64,000 bases of DNA, taken from Malus domestica. Its lineage: Eukaryota; Streptophyta; Magnoliopsida; Rosales; Rosaceae. The notes below the pieces were generated by a model. It worked only from the letters and a program-made list of their open reading frames with translations, had not been told where the DNA came from and made no database searches. Made by a program: the position numbers and the translations under genes. Positions 46,768 through 59,141 of the stretch are shown here, piece by piece (position 1 is the stretch's first letter; every line of letters begins with the position of its first letter). The stretch is taken from contig NC_091661.1 of NCBI RefSeq assembly GCF_042453785.1, forward strand, positions 29,379,501 to 29,443,500. Reading direction: 5' to 3'.

Positions 46768-47220
46768 GTTAGCTTAGTTTAATCCCTTTTTATTTTTACA
46801 TTTTTGTCACCTAATTAAGCTGTATAGTAGTGGGTGCATGACTGCATGTAGATGGAGGAGTTTAGATTGTTCTTTTTTTGAGAGGATATTTCTATTGACA
46901 GGAGGACTGTCTATCTCCAGGAGTGTTTCTTTTGGTACACTTCCACTGAAATTCAACTAATGCTGAATTTCATAGGAAGTAGCAAAATTGCTGGGTTAGG
47001 AACAAAGATCCCACCCTCTTCTGTATTTTGTAATTGGATACACAAGAAATTCAAGGAAGATTTATTCTAGTAAGGATCCAAATTTTCCTTTATTTTATTG
47101 AAACATAAATGCTACTGTTACGAGTTTATACATTACAAGCTACAAACCCTACAGAGAACAATTCTTTATGCTTTCATGTATTATAGTGTGTTAGCTTGCG
47201 ATGTATATCTCTATTGCACG
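46768..47220. other. 3' region of the MATE gene
   Basis: Non-coding, AT-rich. No clear repeat or second gene before the solo LTR. Confidence 0.5.
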
Positions 47221-47225
47221 AAAGT

Positions 47226-47526
47226 TGTTTGTACCATACTTCGTTAATTTCGAAATTATCGAGCACCGGTCAATTTCATACATTCAGAGGAAGGATTCGT
47301 GTACAAGAGTCTGTCTCCAATTAGTGGACCAATCACAACGTGACACATGTCAACGTCACAATAAAACTCCTAGAATCCCACTTGGACATAGCCCAATTTA
47401 GGGTCTTATGTTTGTTTTCCTATCTCTATCTCTTTATATATGACATTCACTATTAGGTGATCGGAGCAACCTCGTAAAAGTCACAACCTTAACACTTTAT
47501 GTTGTTCTAAAGTCAATGCGTTAACA
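47226..47526 (+). mobile_element. Solo LTR of a Gypsy-like retrotransposon
   Basis: Starts TGTTTGTACCATACTT and ends TTAACA. A perfect 5-bp target duplication AAAGT is at 47221-47225 and 47527-47531. The start, internal strings (GAGCACCGGTCAA, GACACATGTCAACGTCA) and the end match the LTR at 61404-61918. At 301 bp it is shorter. No internal region follows, so it is a solo LTR. Confidence 0.88.
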
Positions 47527-47531
47527 AAAGT

Positions 47532-48003
47532 CTTAATTGGAAGAAAGGGGGTTTTAAATAGTTTTATGCAGTTCTACCTATTTGCACCATTAGAAGCATG
47601 GGCAATTATTATTAACACAAAAAAGTCGTCCTGCAATCATCATTTCATTAGAAGTGCATAATAATTTTGAGAGCGTGAATAAAGTATTTTTGCCAATTAA
47701 CAACAAAAAATATTCTCTAGTTTCAATTGTTGAGCATCTCTTCAAGAGAAATTTTAATTTTTTGTTAAACTAGCAAATGAACTGTGGCAAAAAAATATTT
47801 TAGCTACTCAGTTTGATATTCATCTCCAACAACACTATCTATTTTAGCAAACTTTGAATATTTTACAATAAAACCTCTATAAAGTCATAAAGTTGGAACC
47901 AAGATATTTTTATAACTTTAGGGATGTTATTACTTAATAGAGGTGTAGTTAAAAATATTATTTATTTACTTATTTATCCTTAATTAATGATGTTATTTCC
48001 CAA
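47532..48003. other. Intergenic, no gene recognised
   Basis: AT-rich. No gene or repeat recognised. Confidence 0.5.
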
Positions 48004-48197
48004 GGAAAGGGATCATCTCTGGATCCTCCTAATCCACTAAATTAGGGAATATGTGCCATTAAAATTTGATCAAACGGCTACAAACAGGGACCCACTTTAA
48101 AAGTTATAATAACTTCAGCAGTTGGATCAATTTTCAATGACACGGATTCTCTGATTTGGTAGATTAGGAGGAAGGGATCCGGAGAGGATCCCTTTCC
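48004..48197. mobile_element. MITE, family A (Mutator-like), copy 3
   Basis: 194 bp, ends GGAAAGGGATC and GGATCCCTTTCC. The 9-bp flanks ATTTCCCAA (47995-48003) and ATTTCCTAA (48198-48206) match at 8 of 9. Its stem shares TTTGATCAAACGGCTACAAA with copy 1. Confidence 0.88.
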
Positions 48198-48206
48198 ATT
48201 TCCTAA

Positions 48207-49910
48207 ATAAGATTCACGAGGATGACAGTATGGAAGTGCCAAAAGTTTCATGCCAAGAAGTTGTAAACATATTTGAGAAGTTAGAAACATTTTAGCTTTA
48301 ACAAATAGATGTCAACACTATAGTTTTATATATATATTTTTAATATTTAACAAGTGAATTGTGCTCTCTAAATTTAAAGAGTAACTGTTCATTTTACTAT
48401 AATAGAGAGCCTTTTACAGCATCTCTTGAAAATGGATTTTTTTTAAATTTTTTAAATTTAACTCTTTAATATAGAATTTTCAGTTGTTACAGCACCTTAT
48501 AGAGTCTGCTAATAACCATATTCAACTAATCCATGGTACGATGCTGGCTGTTTAACTATTGTTCCTAAGATCCATGTTATGTATGTACCTTTAAGGTTAC
48601 CTAACCAAAATAACAATTCTAATAATTATGTTAAAATGTAAATAACAAAAGGGGTGAGTTACTCTGATTCAGATTATCGATCCCAACCTTTACCGGAAGT
48701 GCTGCAAATTTGTTATGATGTTAGGCTTAGCAAATGTATCTGGGAGTAGAAATTTCAAAGAGTTAACCGATATGGCCGGACTGAAAATTACTAGTCAGCC
48801 GGCTGCAAATGCAAGACCTGGTCTATCAATCCCACTCCCACACGTATATGTGCACGTTTTTGGGCGGCATGATGATGTGTTAGTAATTTAATTTGTGAGT
48901 TAATCACATGCAATTATCATCTTACTGATCATGTTGACATAGTGATAAAAAGGTAAAAAATAAAAAAAAGGGACTAAATAATATAGAGGCATATCCTCAA
49001 CCACATAAAAACTACAAGTTGCATCTCAACTTGCAAAACCGATCCCTAAATCACACACATCTCCGAGTCAGTTTCAAGACACTGAGTCTGACATGACCTA
49101 ATATTCCTTTTCCAACCGCTCTCTGTTGCCCTCTTTCGTTACAAATAATCACTTAAGAGAGTATTACAGAAATTGGATTTAAGAACCGCAGGGAATCATA
49201 TGCCATTATTTCTTATACCTTAATCTCAGAAAGTTGAGTTCTATCATAAAAACAATTGACAATATAAGTAGTTAAATTCTTTATAAGCCCTTACATAGTT
49301 TGGTCCCTTACCAATGTGAAACTTTGTTCTCACCTTCTCACACGTTCTCTCATGTGTGGCGAATTTTCAAATTTAACGCATAAACAACACAAATTGAATG
49401 ACACTTCGCACGTGAGTCAACCTACTTTGATACCATAAAAAAAGTTAGGATTCCAGCATAAAAAGAATGACATATGGGAATGGCTCAACTCTTTAAAGCC
49501 CTCCCATGGTTTAATCCATCACCGATGTGAGATTTTGTCCTCATGTTCTCACGTTAATTAGGTTAATTTGCCTATGATTACATTGTCACATGCAAGGAAT
49601 GAGTAACAAGCAAAGGTTTAATGTTTTTTAAATTAATTACCTCCAATCCCCACACAGCTTACAATTTTTTTTTTATAGATTTTGGATTTTTTCACTGCTT
49701 TTTTTTTTTTTTTTTTTTATTTAAAAAAAAATTATGTTGGTACATTCAAGTTATTCTATTTGTTGAGCCCATAACATAACAAGTTATTCAATATGGAGAT
49801 GAGCAAATAACGACAACTAAGTTTGACCTTACATTGGTTTACAAAATAATGGTTTTTGTGGTTTCTGTTATTTGCCATTGACTCTTAATTATTATTATTA
49901 TTAATATTAC

Positions 49911-49942
<32 letters not shown>

Positions 49943-50863
49943 GTAATTAACTAATACTAAGTATATATTTTGCTGCAACAGATCAACATCAAAATGAAAC
50001 TCATCAGATGTTGTAACGAAAGGTCAAAATTTATGATAAAGATTTATTAAACAAAGAAATTTAGATTGGTTGGGAACGCGTATAATTATGACTTTGATTT
50101 CTTTAAAATATCTTCAATCATCAATACACATATTAAATATATAATATTAAATAATATAATATATATTTATAATGAAGGAACTAGGATGCATGCATCAAAT
50201 AATTAGATGATGAATATTTCTTGCCCTAGTTGCAGATGAAATGCCATTTCGATTCGAAGTACCATGCCGGCATGTACGTAACAAGCTACTTAGCTTACTA
50301 GATATAATTTAATAATTCCGTGCTTAAACAATTTTTCACTTAGAAATTTGAATTGCTGGAGTACCCTTTACTTCTGGAAATTTAAATAAAATAAGGACAA
50401 ATTAAACTGCTGGAAATACGTAGTTGACCCGAGTGTTGAATTAATTCTTGAAGCTAATTTAGTCTTCCAAATATTTTAGTGCCTGCAGGTTGGTCAAATG
50501 AATAATAGAGATCCCTATGCAAATAAATTGTGTGCTTGGAAGATGCAACCAAATACATAAGACAGCAGCTGTAGGCTGTGCACCAAGATGGTTGACATTG
50601 TTTTAATTTCTTTATTCTGCATTAGTACTGGTATTATGTAACTTGTCTATAGTAAATATGGACTAGGATTCCATCATCTCCTTTCACATTCTCTTATCCA
50701 CATAGGCTAGGATTGTATATAATTGTACCTATATACCTCCTTGATTAACGATACTTGATATTTTCTTATACGATAAAGTCTTCCCTTGATTGATATTGTG
50801 ACATTTGTACTCATTTCAAGATTGGTCAAGTCTACATCGGTCAGCCTTATTGCAAGAAGATAT
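48207..50863. other. Intergenic, no gene recognised
   Basis: AT-rich. A diverged ~100-bp direct duplication is at about 49242-49345 and 49450-49555 (shared: CATAAAAA, AAGCCCT, CA.TG(G/T)TTT, ATGTGA.A.TTTGT). Nothing codes for a recognised protein. Confidence 0.5.
49888..49942. repeat. (ATT)n microsatellite
   Basis: Runs of ATT interrupted once by AATATTACT. Confidence 0.95.
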
Positions 50864-51010
50864 TTTTCAATGCGTCGAGAACACGGTCCGATACACCAAG
50901 TGTCATAATACAAGTGGTTGGATACTAGAGAAAGAAAAAAAATTTCCAACCACATGTGTTATGACACTTAATCTATCAGGTCGTGTTCATGGCACATTGA
51001 AAATTTTCAC
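50864..51010. mobile_element. Hairpin MITE, family D, copy 2 (most complete)
   Basis: Left arm TTTTTCAATGCG and right arm GCACATTGAAAATTTTC are inverted. Inner arms CAAGTGTCATAATACAAGTG and ATGTGTTATGACACTTAATC form the stem. Confidence 0.75.
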
Positions 51011-51774
51011 CATTGCTAGGTCTTAATGTCTGGTTGTGTGGTTTTAGGAAATTACTTTTATTATTAGCTTTTGTAGTCCTATTGTAGTCCTATGTAAATC
51101 CCTATATATTTCCTCCATGCATTTTGAAAATGAATATACTACAGAAAATTAAAAGACTATAATCGTTTCTATTGTAGAATGATCAATTTCTCCCTTGACA
51201 TTGCTCGTGTAATCTCTATATCTCTCCTAAGAGAGTGGGCATGCATATTGGACTATGAAATGGTACACTAATGTAGTATATGTCTATTGTCTCTCTATCC
51301 TTACTCACGAAAGAATTATCTTTTATTCGAAGGAAATAGATAACCTATAATTAATCATGAAGTGCATACTAAGGCAGAGGTGGTTTTTTTTTTTTTTTTT
51401 TTTTTTGACAAAAGATAAATATTTTACATGATTATCTAAATTATTAAAGATGATTAGGACTTAAATGTAGAAAAGAGTTTTAAACTCGGGCGCCTCTTAA
51501 AAGGCACGAAGGAGAAGGGCAATGCCCTGGCATAAGGAGTGATTGCATGGCACAAAACTTTGTCCTCATGTAACAACGTAATGAAAGACAATGGAACGGA
51601 ATTTTATGGACTGTGCAGCTCTACAAAGCCGTGCAATGCAACAAGTGTCCTATAATTTAAAGATTAGTGATTGCATGCATGATCTGCATGGTTTGTTAAA
51701 CCTTGGAATATATTTGCATGGGGCATGGGGCTTATACTAAATAATTATATCGTCCCTTTTCTCATTCTCTTTAC
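51011..51774. other. Intergenic, no gene recognised
   Basis: AT-rich, with a poly(T) tract at 51386-51406. No gene or repeat recognised. Confidence 0.5.
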
Positions 51775-51989
51775 GGAATGAGGATTCTTTGTCGAATTTT
51801 CTTTGTAAGGATCTCAGTGATCCTTCAATCACATTCGTTTGTCGTATATCATACAATCAGAAATCATTGTAAAATTTTAATTTAAAATTGAATATAAACA
51901 GTACCTGACGAAAAACTAACCGTACAATATATGATGAACGGATGTGATTGGAGGATCCCACAAAGATGATCTACCAAGGATCCTCTCTC
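51775..51989. mobile_element. MITE, family B (Mutator-like), copy 3
   Basis: Ends GGAATGAGGATTC and GGATCCTCTCTC. Target duplication CTCTTTAC at 51767-51774 and 51990-51997. Core AAAATTGAATATAAACAGTA shared with copy 2. Arms TTCGTTTGTCGTATATCATA / ATATATGATGAACGGATGTG. Confidence 0.82.
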
Positions 51990-52011
51990 CTCTTTACAAA
52001 CAATTTAATTA

Positions 52012-52170
52012 AGGAAACTTTAATGAAAAACTCATAATACTGTTCACTTTAACGAAAAATCACATTTTTAAACTACAAAGTCAATCATGATACTATTCAC
52101 TTTACTATTTATTTTGTCTTTATCATTAAAACTCAAAGTTTTCAAGTTATTTTCATTAGTTTTTCTTTTA
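52012..52170 (+). mobile_element. MITE-like repeat, family E, copy 2
   Basis: Runs from GGAAACTTTAATGAAAAACT to TCATTAGTTTTTCTTTT, with ACTGTTCACTTTAACGAAAA and ATACTATTCACTTTAC between. Complete by comparison with the inverted copy at 59089. Confidence 0.75.
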
Positions 52171-52711
52171 ATTAAGGCCGGCACTCTTTGCTGCGTTGAA
52201 TGCATGGAAAGAAAACTCTAGAATATACAATATTTGTGTCAAAAGAATATAATAAACAATTAAAACTAATTGGCATTGTTATTTCTTCCTGGCTGAATCT
52301 TAGTGATGATTACATGTACATATTTTACAGAAAATTCTGAATATTCTCAGTAGTGTATAATTGAAGAAAAACAATAATAGGAAGAGAATATAAAATTTGA
52401 CCAAACGATTATATATGCCTGCCGAAATGTTAAACAGAGTTTACTGGTTGCGGGCTGCCGCCCTGGCATGTGGCATCTAGCTATTTGTTTTATGTGTGTT
52501 TATGGTTTTTTTTTTTTTTTTTGGTATAATATGCAGTCCCAAATTCCATTATATCGTATCAAAATTGTTGTTGATGATAAAATTTCATATAATCCACGTG
52601 AAATTAGCATAATTAATTTGTTATGACTATCCAAAAAATGAGATCTCCTGGTAATTACTCAATTTTTAAGGTTCACATGCAACATGCAACATGCACAAAG
52701 CTTCTTCTATA

Positions 52712-54717
52712 CACTACTACGAAAAACACTTTGCGCTACGAAATAAGTTTGTTGTGCAAAGTATGATTTCGTCGCTCAAAACCTCGCACATGGTTCGTCG
52801 TACAAAGCTCGTAAAAATAGGGTTTGCAAGGCTTTTGATGAGATTTTGAAGTTGCAGGGAAACCTTGCCGCCGAGTTCGAAATGAAGAACCTAGGGGATT
52901 TGAAGTATTTTCTTGGGGTTGAAGTTGCTCGCTCATCTAAAGGTATCTTCTTGTCTCGATGTAAGTATGTTCTGGATTTATTAAAAGAAACTGATATGCT
53001 ATGGTGTAAGTCGGTAGACTAATTTATTTGGCTCATACACGTCCGGATATTGCCTATCCTGTGAGTGTTGTCAGTCAGTTTATACACTCACTAAGTGTAG
53101 ATCATATGGCTGCTGTTATGTGTATCCTAACATATTTGAAGTCTGCACTAGGAAAAAAAAAGTTTTGTATGAGAGACACATGCATTTGAAGATTGAAGGG
53201 TTCACGGATGCTGATTGGGCATGTGATGTAAATGATAGGCGACCTACTTTTGGGTATTTTACTTTTGTTGGAGGGAATCTGGTTACATGGCAAAGTAAGA
53301 AACAGAAGGTGGTATCGTGATCCTCAACTGAGGCCGAGTATAGGGACATGGCCCATGGAATTTGTGAAATTCTTTGGCTACAAAATCTTCTTTGGGGTCT
53401 TGGGTTCAAGTTGAAGGAGACATGAAATTGTATTGTGATAACAAGTCAACGAGAGATATAGTTGATAATCCAGTGCAGCATGATAGGACAAAGCATGTGG
53501 AGGTTGATTGACATTTTATCAAAGAAAAGCTTGAGAAGAAGATTGTGTCAATACCGTTTGTGAATTCGGGGGAGCAACTTGCATATATTCTTACTCATGC
53601 TGTGTGTAGTCGAAAGTTTGATGACTCACTTGTCAAGTTGGGCATGTGTGATATCTATGCACCAACTTAAGGGGGAGTGTAAAACGTCAGTAAATATTAA
53701 AAGGGAATGTAGAGATTGTATCAATATTAGGATTCCTTTAGTAGGAAGGATATATGTTTGTGTCCTTTATTGTTTCCTTATGGAACAAGGATTGTATGTG
53801 TATATATTTCAATTATGTAATACAATGAAATTTAAGTTGTAAAATTCTATTTTGTTGACGCAACCTGTTGAGATATTTCTAGCATGCATTACATAAACAT
53901 TTAGTACGCACAAAAGGGACCGTTCCCAAACATTCATAGGGTCATTGGAAAATCTTTGCATGTATATTTTCCGGACTAGTGGTTATGGGACTACCTTGGT
54001 CCCTATTTCCATCCACCTCTGCAGACGGGTGTGGATATTTCTTTTGGTCAAAGTACGAGTATAGAATTAAGTTGATACTATGTAGAAATACTGTATTTAA
54101 TGTATTTTACTTGGTTTATATACATCATAAGTCTTAATCTTCAAGGAATAGAATTCTTTGGAAAAGTAAGAAAAAATTAATTTACATAATGATTGTGAAA
54201 CAAGGAATCCAAACTAGGGTTTTATTCTATCATAATGTATCTGGATTCGGAAACATTAATTTAGCGTAGCCTGCGATGTGATTGGAAAACTTTGGCCGGC
54301 AGGTTTTTGCGGAATGGAAGAGTACACTCATTAAACCACTAATTCAACAGAAAAATGGAATCATGACACTAAAATAAGCACATTGTTGAGTAACTGAGTT
54401 AACATATACCATAAGGAACAAATTGAAGTAGAAAAAAAGCTATCTTTGAGTGCGATCATATGTGTGACTCAAAAGCTTGTAAACTTCAGAATGGAATTTA
54501 CAGCCTTCCAAACTATTGCTTGGTTGAATTCCATGTCAATCTCCATATTCACGATTTAAATTATAAGAGAATACTCTGTAATATTCAAATTCTAAAGCTA
54601 AGATTGTTCAGTGGTGCACTCATCAACATTTTTATGTTTATATCAGCAGAAATCGAGCAAACAATAAAGAAACTACAAAAAAGATCCAAATGAACTGAGT
54701 TAATTACCGTAGTAGTG
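52712..54717. mobile_element. Candidate CACTA-type element, 2,006 bp
   Basis: The left end reads CACTACTACGAAAA and the right end, reversed, CACTACTACGGTAA, so 10 bp match. The 3-bp repeat ATA flanks both ends (52709-52711 and 54718-54720), the length expected for CACTA elements. The left subterminal region repeats GCGCTACGAA/TTTCGTCGCTCA/GTTCGTCGTAC motifs. No CACTA transposase is seen. The interior is a Copia remnant. Inverted repeats are short, so this is a candidate rather than certain. Confidence 0.55.
52840..53660 (+). pseudogene. Decayed Ty1/Copia reverse transcriptase-RNase H fragment
   Basis: The frame at 52829 gives the Copia RT block AEFEMKNLGDLKYFLGVEVA. Then come frame breaks and a deletion, and at 53166-53320 the RNase H part GFTDADWACDVNDRRPTFGY. 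Next are SSTEAEYRDMA (53323 on) and DNKSTRDIVDNPVQHDRTKH (53439 on), then a degenerate tail. Several stops and frameshifts make it non-functional. Integrase and gag are absent. It lies inside the candidate CACTA element and is followed by GGGGGAG (53671-53677), a polypurine tract, then TGTAAAACG, which could be the start of its 3' LTR. Confidence 0.85.
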
Positions 54718-54720
54718 ATA

Positions 54721-55530
54721 TTATCATCGAAATTTAAAATGAAAAACAATAAAAGGTTATGTTTAATGGGGTTAATTAACATTTTATATGTCGGAATAAT
54801 GATACCATTTAAAAATATTAAATTGGATGATTTCATTCATAGGGTAAACAGTTTTATATATACATCACAAATCTTGGATTTCAAGGATTAAGAATCCTTA
54901 GAAAGTAGGAAAAACCAATTTACAATTTTTTGGACAACCGACAATAATGTTAGTGAGTTAAACTAATGTATATTGTCAAACTGTCCTTTGAGGCTGTTAG
55001 GTAAATTTCAAATTTGAATGGTTATTACCAAAAGTAGTTGAATGATTGTACATGGAATCCTTTACTTGATGTAACCACTAGCCTGTAGTTGCATATATAC
55101 TTGCATGTCCTAATCCCAACCCGTGAACAATTTAGATTGAATAGAATAGTTTAGCTGGCTTAATTCATTCATTGACGTGATTAATCACTGATTAATACTC
55201 CATCGTGTGGGATAATGGATATGAGCCATCATGAAGGGATATTAACTGATTAAGCTCAAAGATTATGTCATGTATTTAACTTTTAAGATATGATACGATA
55301 TATTTAAGAGCTACCTTTGGACATTAAGCTGTCTAAAATCATCCTATGTACTTATTATTCTATTAATTATTGGTTTTAACATTCCTATTACTTTATTATG
55401 ACGATGGCATAAGCGCGCAAAAGTCCCAAGACATGTAAGTTCATTTGAAACTTTCTCTTTATTTCTTAACTTACTTTAATTAATTATTTTAGCTCTCAAT
55501 GATTAATGATCTTGATTGCATAGACATGAG
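54721..55530. other. Intergenic, no gene recognised
   Basis: AT-rich. No gene or clear repeat recognised. Confidence 0.5.
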
Positions 55531-56170
55531 AGATTTTTCAGTGTGCTTCAATAGAAGTTGGTATATCAAATGTCATGATACAAGTGGTTGAATATTTGAA
55601 AAAATAAATTCAACCACTTATATTATGACACTAAATGTATTAATCAGTGTTCTAAAAAACGCCCTAGGCGGCCACCTAGCAACCGAGGCGTTTTTGGGCA
55701 AATTGGGAGGAAAAATTGGGTTGGGCCTAGGCGGGCTGGGCGGCTAGGCGGGCTAGGAGAGCTGGGCGGCTAGGCGGGCTAGGCGGTCCTAGGCGGTCAT
55801 AGGAGGTTTTTTTTATTTTTTTATTTTTTATTAATTGCGTGCTATTTTCTTTTTTGGTTTCATGGTGGTATACTTATGGAAATGGTGTATCCAATTTGCA
55901 AATGATGGATTTACTACAAGTTCATCCAATACTTATGGAAATAGTGTACCTAATTTGCATTTTATCATTATTTTATTATCCATACAAGTATAGTATTTTT
56001 TTAGGTGTCAATATGCACTTATTTACAAGATATACAAGAAATTTACCTAAATCTGTCTAGGCCGCCTAGCCGCCTAGGCGCTAGGCGCTAGTCCGCCGCC
56101 CGACTAGCGCCTAGCGTTTTTTAGAACCGTGGTATTAATCCGTGTTCTAGACACATTGAAATAATTCTCC
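55531..56170. mobile_element. Family D MITE split by a hAT insertion
   Basis: The left part 55531-55644 (AGATTTTTCAGTGTGCTTCA ... TTATGACACTAAATGTATTA) and the right part from about 56140 (CGTGTTCTAGACACATTGAA) join into one family D element. The 487 bp between them belong to another element. Confidence 0.8.
55645..56131. mobile_element. hAT-type MITE with CTAGGCG repeats, copy 2
   Basis: Starts CAGTGTTCTAAAAAACGC and, reversed, CACGGTTCTAAAAAACGC. Target duplication GTATTAAT at 55637-55644 and 56132-56139. Arrays of CTAGGCGG fill both ends. The middle is AT-rich and non-coding. Confidence 0.88.
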
Positions 56171-56585
56171 ATACACATGACTAGTAGTGAATGTCTCTAT
56201 CAATCTTTAATCAGATGACGTGTGTTACCCATAAAAACCATGCATGCTAAGCTTAATTTATAATGGATTCTATATCTAGTATATATCTACCAAGTTGTAC
56301 CAACATCCTACTGTGAGGTCATTGTGGGCATGTTGTGGAACCAACTGCTTGCTTCTTATTTCCTTCAATTATTATTGTATATGGACATTGCCCATTTTCA
56401 TGTAACGATGCCTTAATCTTCATGACCAAAAGGGCACATCAAGGCTCGAATCATGTCAAAAATTTTAATAATTATTTCATTTTCAGTTTTTAATATTTTA
56501 AAATTGAAAACTTCATTTAATCACTACTCTTCGTTTTTAGCTTTTCATTCTTAAACGAAAGTTGAAAACCAAAAATTAAAAACCT

Positions 56586-56768
56586 TTTTTTTATTAGTAC
56601 ATTGATATACTTTTACATTATGGGGAGGAGGAGTTCGGTTAAGCCACATAATAGACAACCTAATTTGGTGTCGAATTCGCCATCAACGAGATTCGAACCT
56701 AAGACCACTCACTTCCAAGTGAAGATGAATATCACCATACTATAGTACTGAATGGCAAAAAAAATAAA
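56586..56768 (-). mobile_element. tRNA-derived SINE, minus strand
   Basis: On the minus strand: box A-like TAGTATGGTGATATTCATC, box B TTAGGTTCGAATCTCGTTG, body GGCGAATTCGACACC, then poly(A) (T-run at 56585-56592 on the plus strand). Perfect 9-bp target duplication TAAAAACCT at 56577-56585 and 56769-56777. Confidence 0.85.
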
Positions 56769-56805
56769 TAAAAACCTATTTCTTGTTTGACCCAAAAAAA
56801 AAAAA

Positions 56806-57303
56806 GTGAAGTGCCGATTTAGTCCCTGAACTATCATCTCAGTGAAAATTATGTTCCTGAATTATTTTTTTGATAAAATAAGTCTTTAAATTCATTAAAA
56901 ATTGCTAATTTCATCCCTACTATTATATTCAAAGCTATTTTATCTAATTTTTCGTCAACTTAAGTTACTTGACACATTTTAGAGTGTAATACTGTCATTT
57001 TCTCGCCTATAACACCTTAACATTTTATATAGGTTGTGAATCTAACGTCTAATTTACTTTCCAAAAGTTAACTCCATACATTATTTCTTTATGAAAATTT
57101 ATCAATCTACCCTCCAATGTGTATCACATGCAAGTAATGTGACTTAAATTGATGGAAAAATGAATATAGTAGCTTCGAATCTAATATTAAAAATGTAATT
57201 GGCAAATTTTTATAATTCAAGGACTGATTTTTTTGAAAAAAAAAAATAGTTTAGGGATAATTTTAATTCATGTGATAATTTAAGGACTAAATTGACAGTT
57301 CAC
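56806..57303. mobile_element. Foldback element, 498 bp
   Basis: The left arm starts GTGAAGTGCCGATTTAGTCC. The right arm, reversed, starts GTGAACTGTCAATTTAGTCC. The arms stay related for about 110 bp (AAAATTAT, TAAG/CAG TC(C/T)TT(A/G)AATT). No coding sequence. Confidence 0.75.
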
Positions 57304-58636
57304 TCTATAAAAAAAAAAATCACTTTCTTGAGTTTTTAAAATTTGGCTTTCATCTGAAAATTAAAAACTAAAAATAGTTATCAACTAGTTTTAAACTTTC
57401 AGTAAAATAAAAACGAAAAATTAAATAATTATCGAATGGTCCTTAAATTAATGTCTAACAACTAAAAGTTCAATCACTTTAGTCATTACTAAGATAAACT
57501 TAAAGAATGACAATGTGACCCCTTTTGCATATTCACGCTTGAATCTCATTTGTTGTAGTTTAAATTACTAAATTGTGAACGGGCCAATATTGTTGTCAAA
57601 ATTGGGCACGGCACGACTGAGTGGAGTGCAAGATGCATGGGATCAGAAGAAAATGTGGTGGAACCCTCCGGAGCAGAGCTCGAACCTGTAGGGTTTCGGG
57701 GATCGACCGTTACACACTTACACAGTCACAGGGTTCAGGGAATAGGCATGGCTCCCTGTCCCTGGAGCATACAACATCATTAACATCCCATGATTCATCT
57801 TAATACTAATTAATTAGTGTATAATCATAGCACTGCTTGATAACTCTGAATAGCCACAGTTCCGTGTCAACTTCAACTTGGTGCACTTTTGGACGACATG
57901 AAAAGGCAAAGGCCATCTTTAAATCTTTCTCTCTCCCTCTTTAGACTAATTTCAGATATTCTTTATTTATTTTTTTTGTCAACAATAAAAAAAAGTAGAA
58001 AGATGGGTTCCAACTCTATTAACAACACCAGAGAAAATTTATAACTTATAGGCAATATAATAAAATTACAAACAAAATAAATTTTTTTCTCTCTCTTATA
58101 GCCATTTAATCTTATCAATTGTCTCCTTTTTTTTCTCTCATCACCCTCTCTATCCATGTTTCTACCAAATAAAATAAATTTTAATGATGAAATAATTACT
58201 TAAAAACAATCACTAAAGATATATATGAACAGCTTCTTCAGTGACTTAAAACCGCTTGAAAGTCGTCACCATAAAACTTTAACGACCAAAATCATTTATA
58301 TTTTTTCTCTTTTAAATTTTATTTTATTTTAATAATTATATGGATAGCATGTATACATTTGCTAATAAATATAATAAGTGGGTTCTGCCAACTCTTTTTT
58401 CTATTTTGGAGGAGAAGGTGGAGGAGCTAGATGGCTTCACAAAAAATGCATGTAATTGAGTAAAGGCGTATATCTTTGATGCTTCATGTGGGAACTGCTA
58501 CTGCCTTCTGCCTAATGCATATAGTATATATCATATAATATGTAGACCAATGGAGGAGCCTAATTACAAATTACTCATGTCATTTTCAATACGTGCGATA
58601 CATACATATATATATATATATTAGTCTCTTATCACA
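57304..58636. other. Intergenic, no gene recognised
   Basis: AT-rich. A GC-richer patch at 57600-57780 has a 60-codon open frame with no recognised product. Confidence 0.45.
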
Positions 58637-59141
58637 AGTCTACGTGTAAACAACTATGTATGAAATATTATTGATTTTCTTTAAACTTGTGATTTCACAT
58701 GTATCACATTAATGGTATCAAAATTGCAACATCAAAACACGTCTACGCGTAAAACAATTATGTATGAAATATTATCGATTTACTTTTAAACTTGTGATTT
58801 GACCTATATCACATATTAATATTATTATTAAAATTGTAACATAAAAAACATAGTTGTCTAAAGTCTTCATTGATCTCATAAAATATAAGAAAAACTAATA
58901 AAAATGATTTAAAAATTTTGAATTTTAACGATAAAAACAAAATAAGTTTACACGTAAAACAATTATGTATGAAATATTATCGATTTCTTTTAAACTTGTG
59001 ATTTGACCTATATCACATATTAATATTATTATTAAAATTGTAACATAAAAAACATAGTTGTCAAAAGTCTTCATTGATCTTATAAAATATAAGAAAAACT
59101 AATGAAAAGGATTTAAAAATTTTGAGTTTTAACGATAAGGA
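58637..59141 (+). repeat. Tandem segmental repeat, 205 bp period
   Basis: The unit beginning (T)CTACGCGTAAAACAATTATG starts at 58742 and recurs at about 58947. A shorter first copy begins at 58639 (period about 103). The repeated 205 bp includes the first ~60 bp of a family E MITE. Confidence 0.85.

Noticed and set aside
53116..53409. Minus-strand frames opposite the Copia relic
   Set aside because: The reverse transcriptase-RNase H similarity is on the plus strand. The others are shadows.
57621..57803. Small open frame in a GC-richer patch
   Set aside because: No recognised domain, no convincing splice context and no TATA box. It may be a repeat relic.
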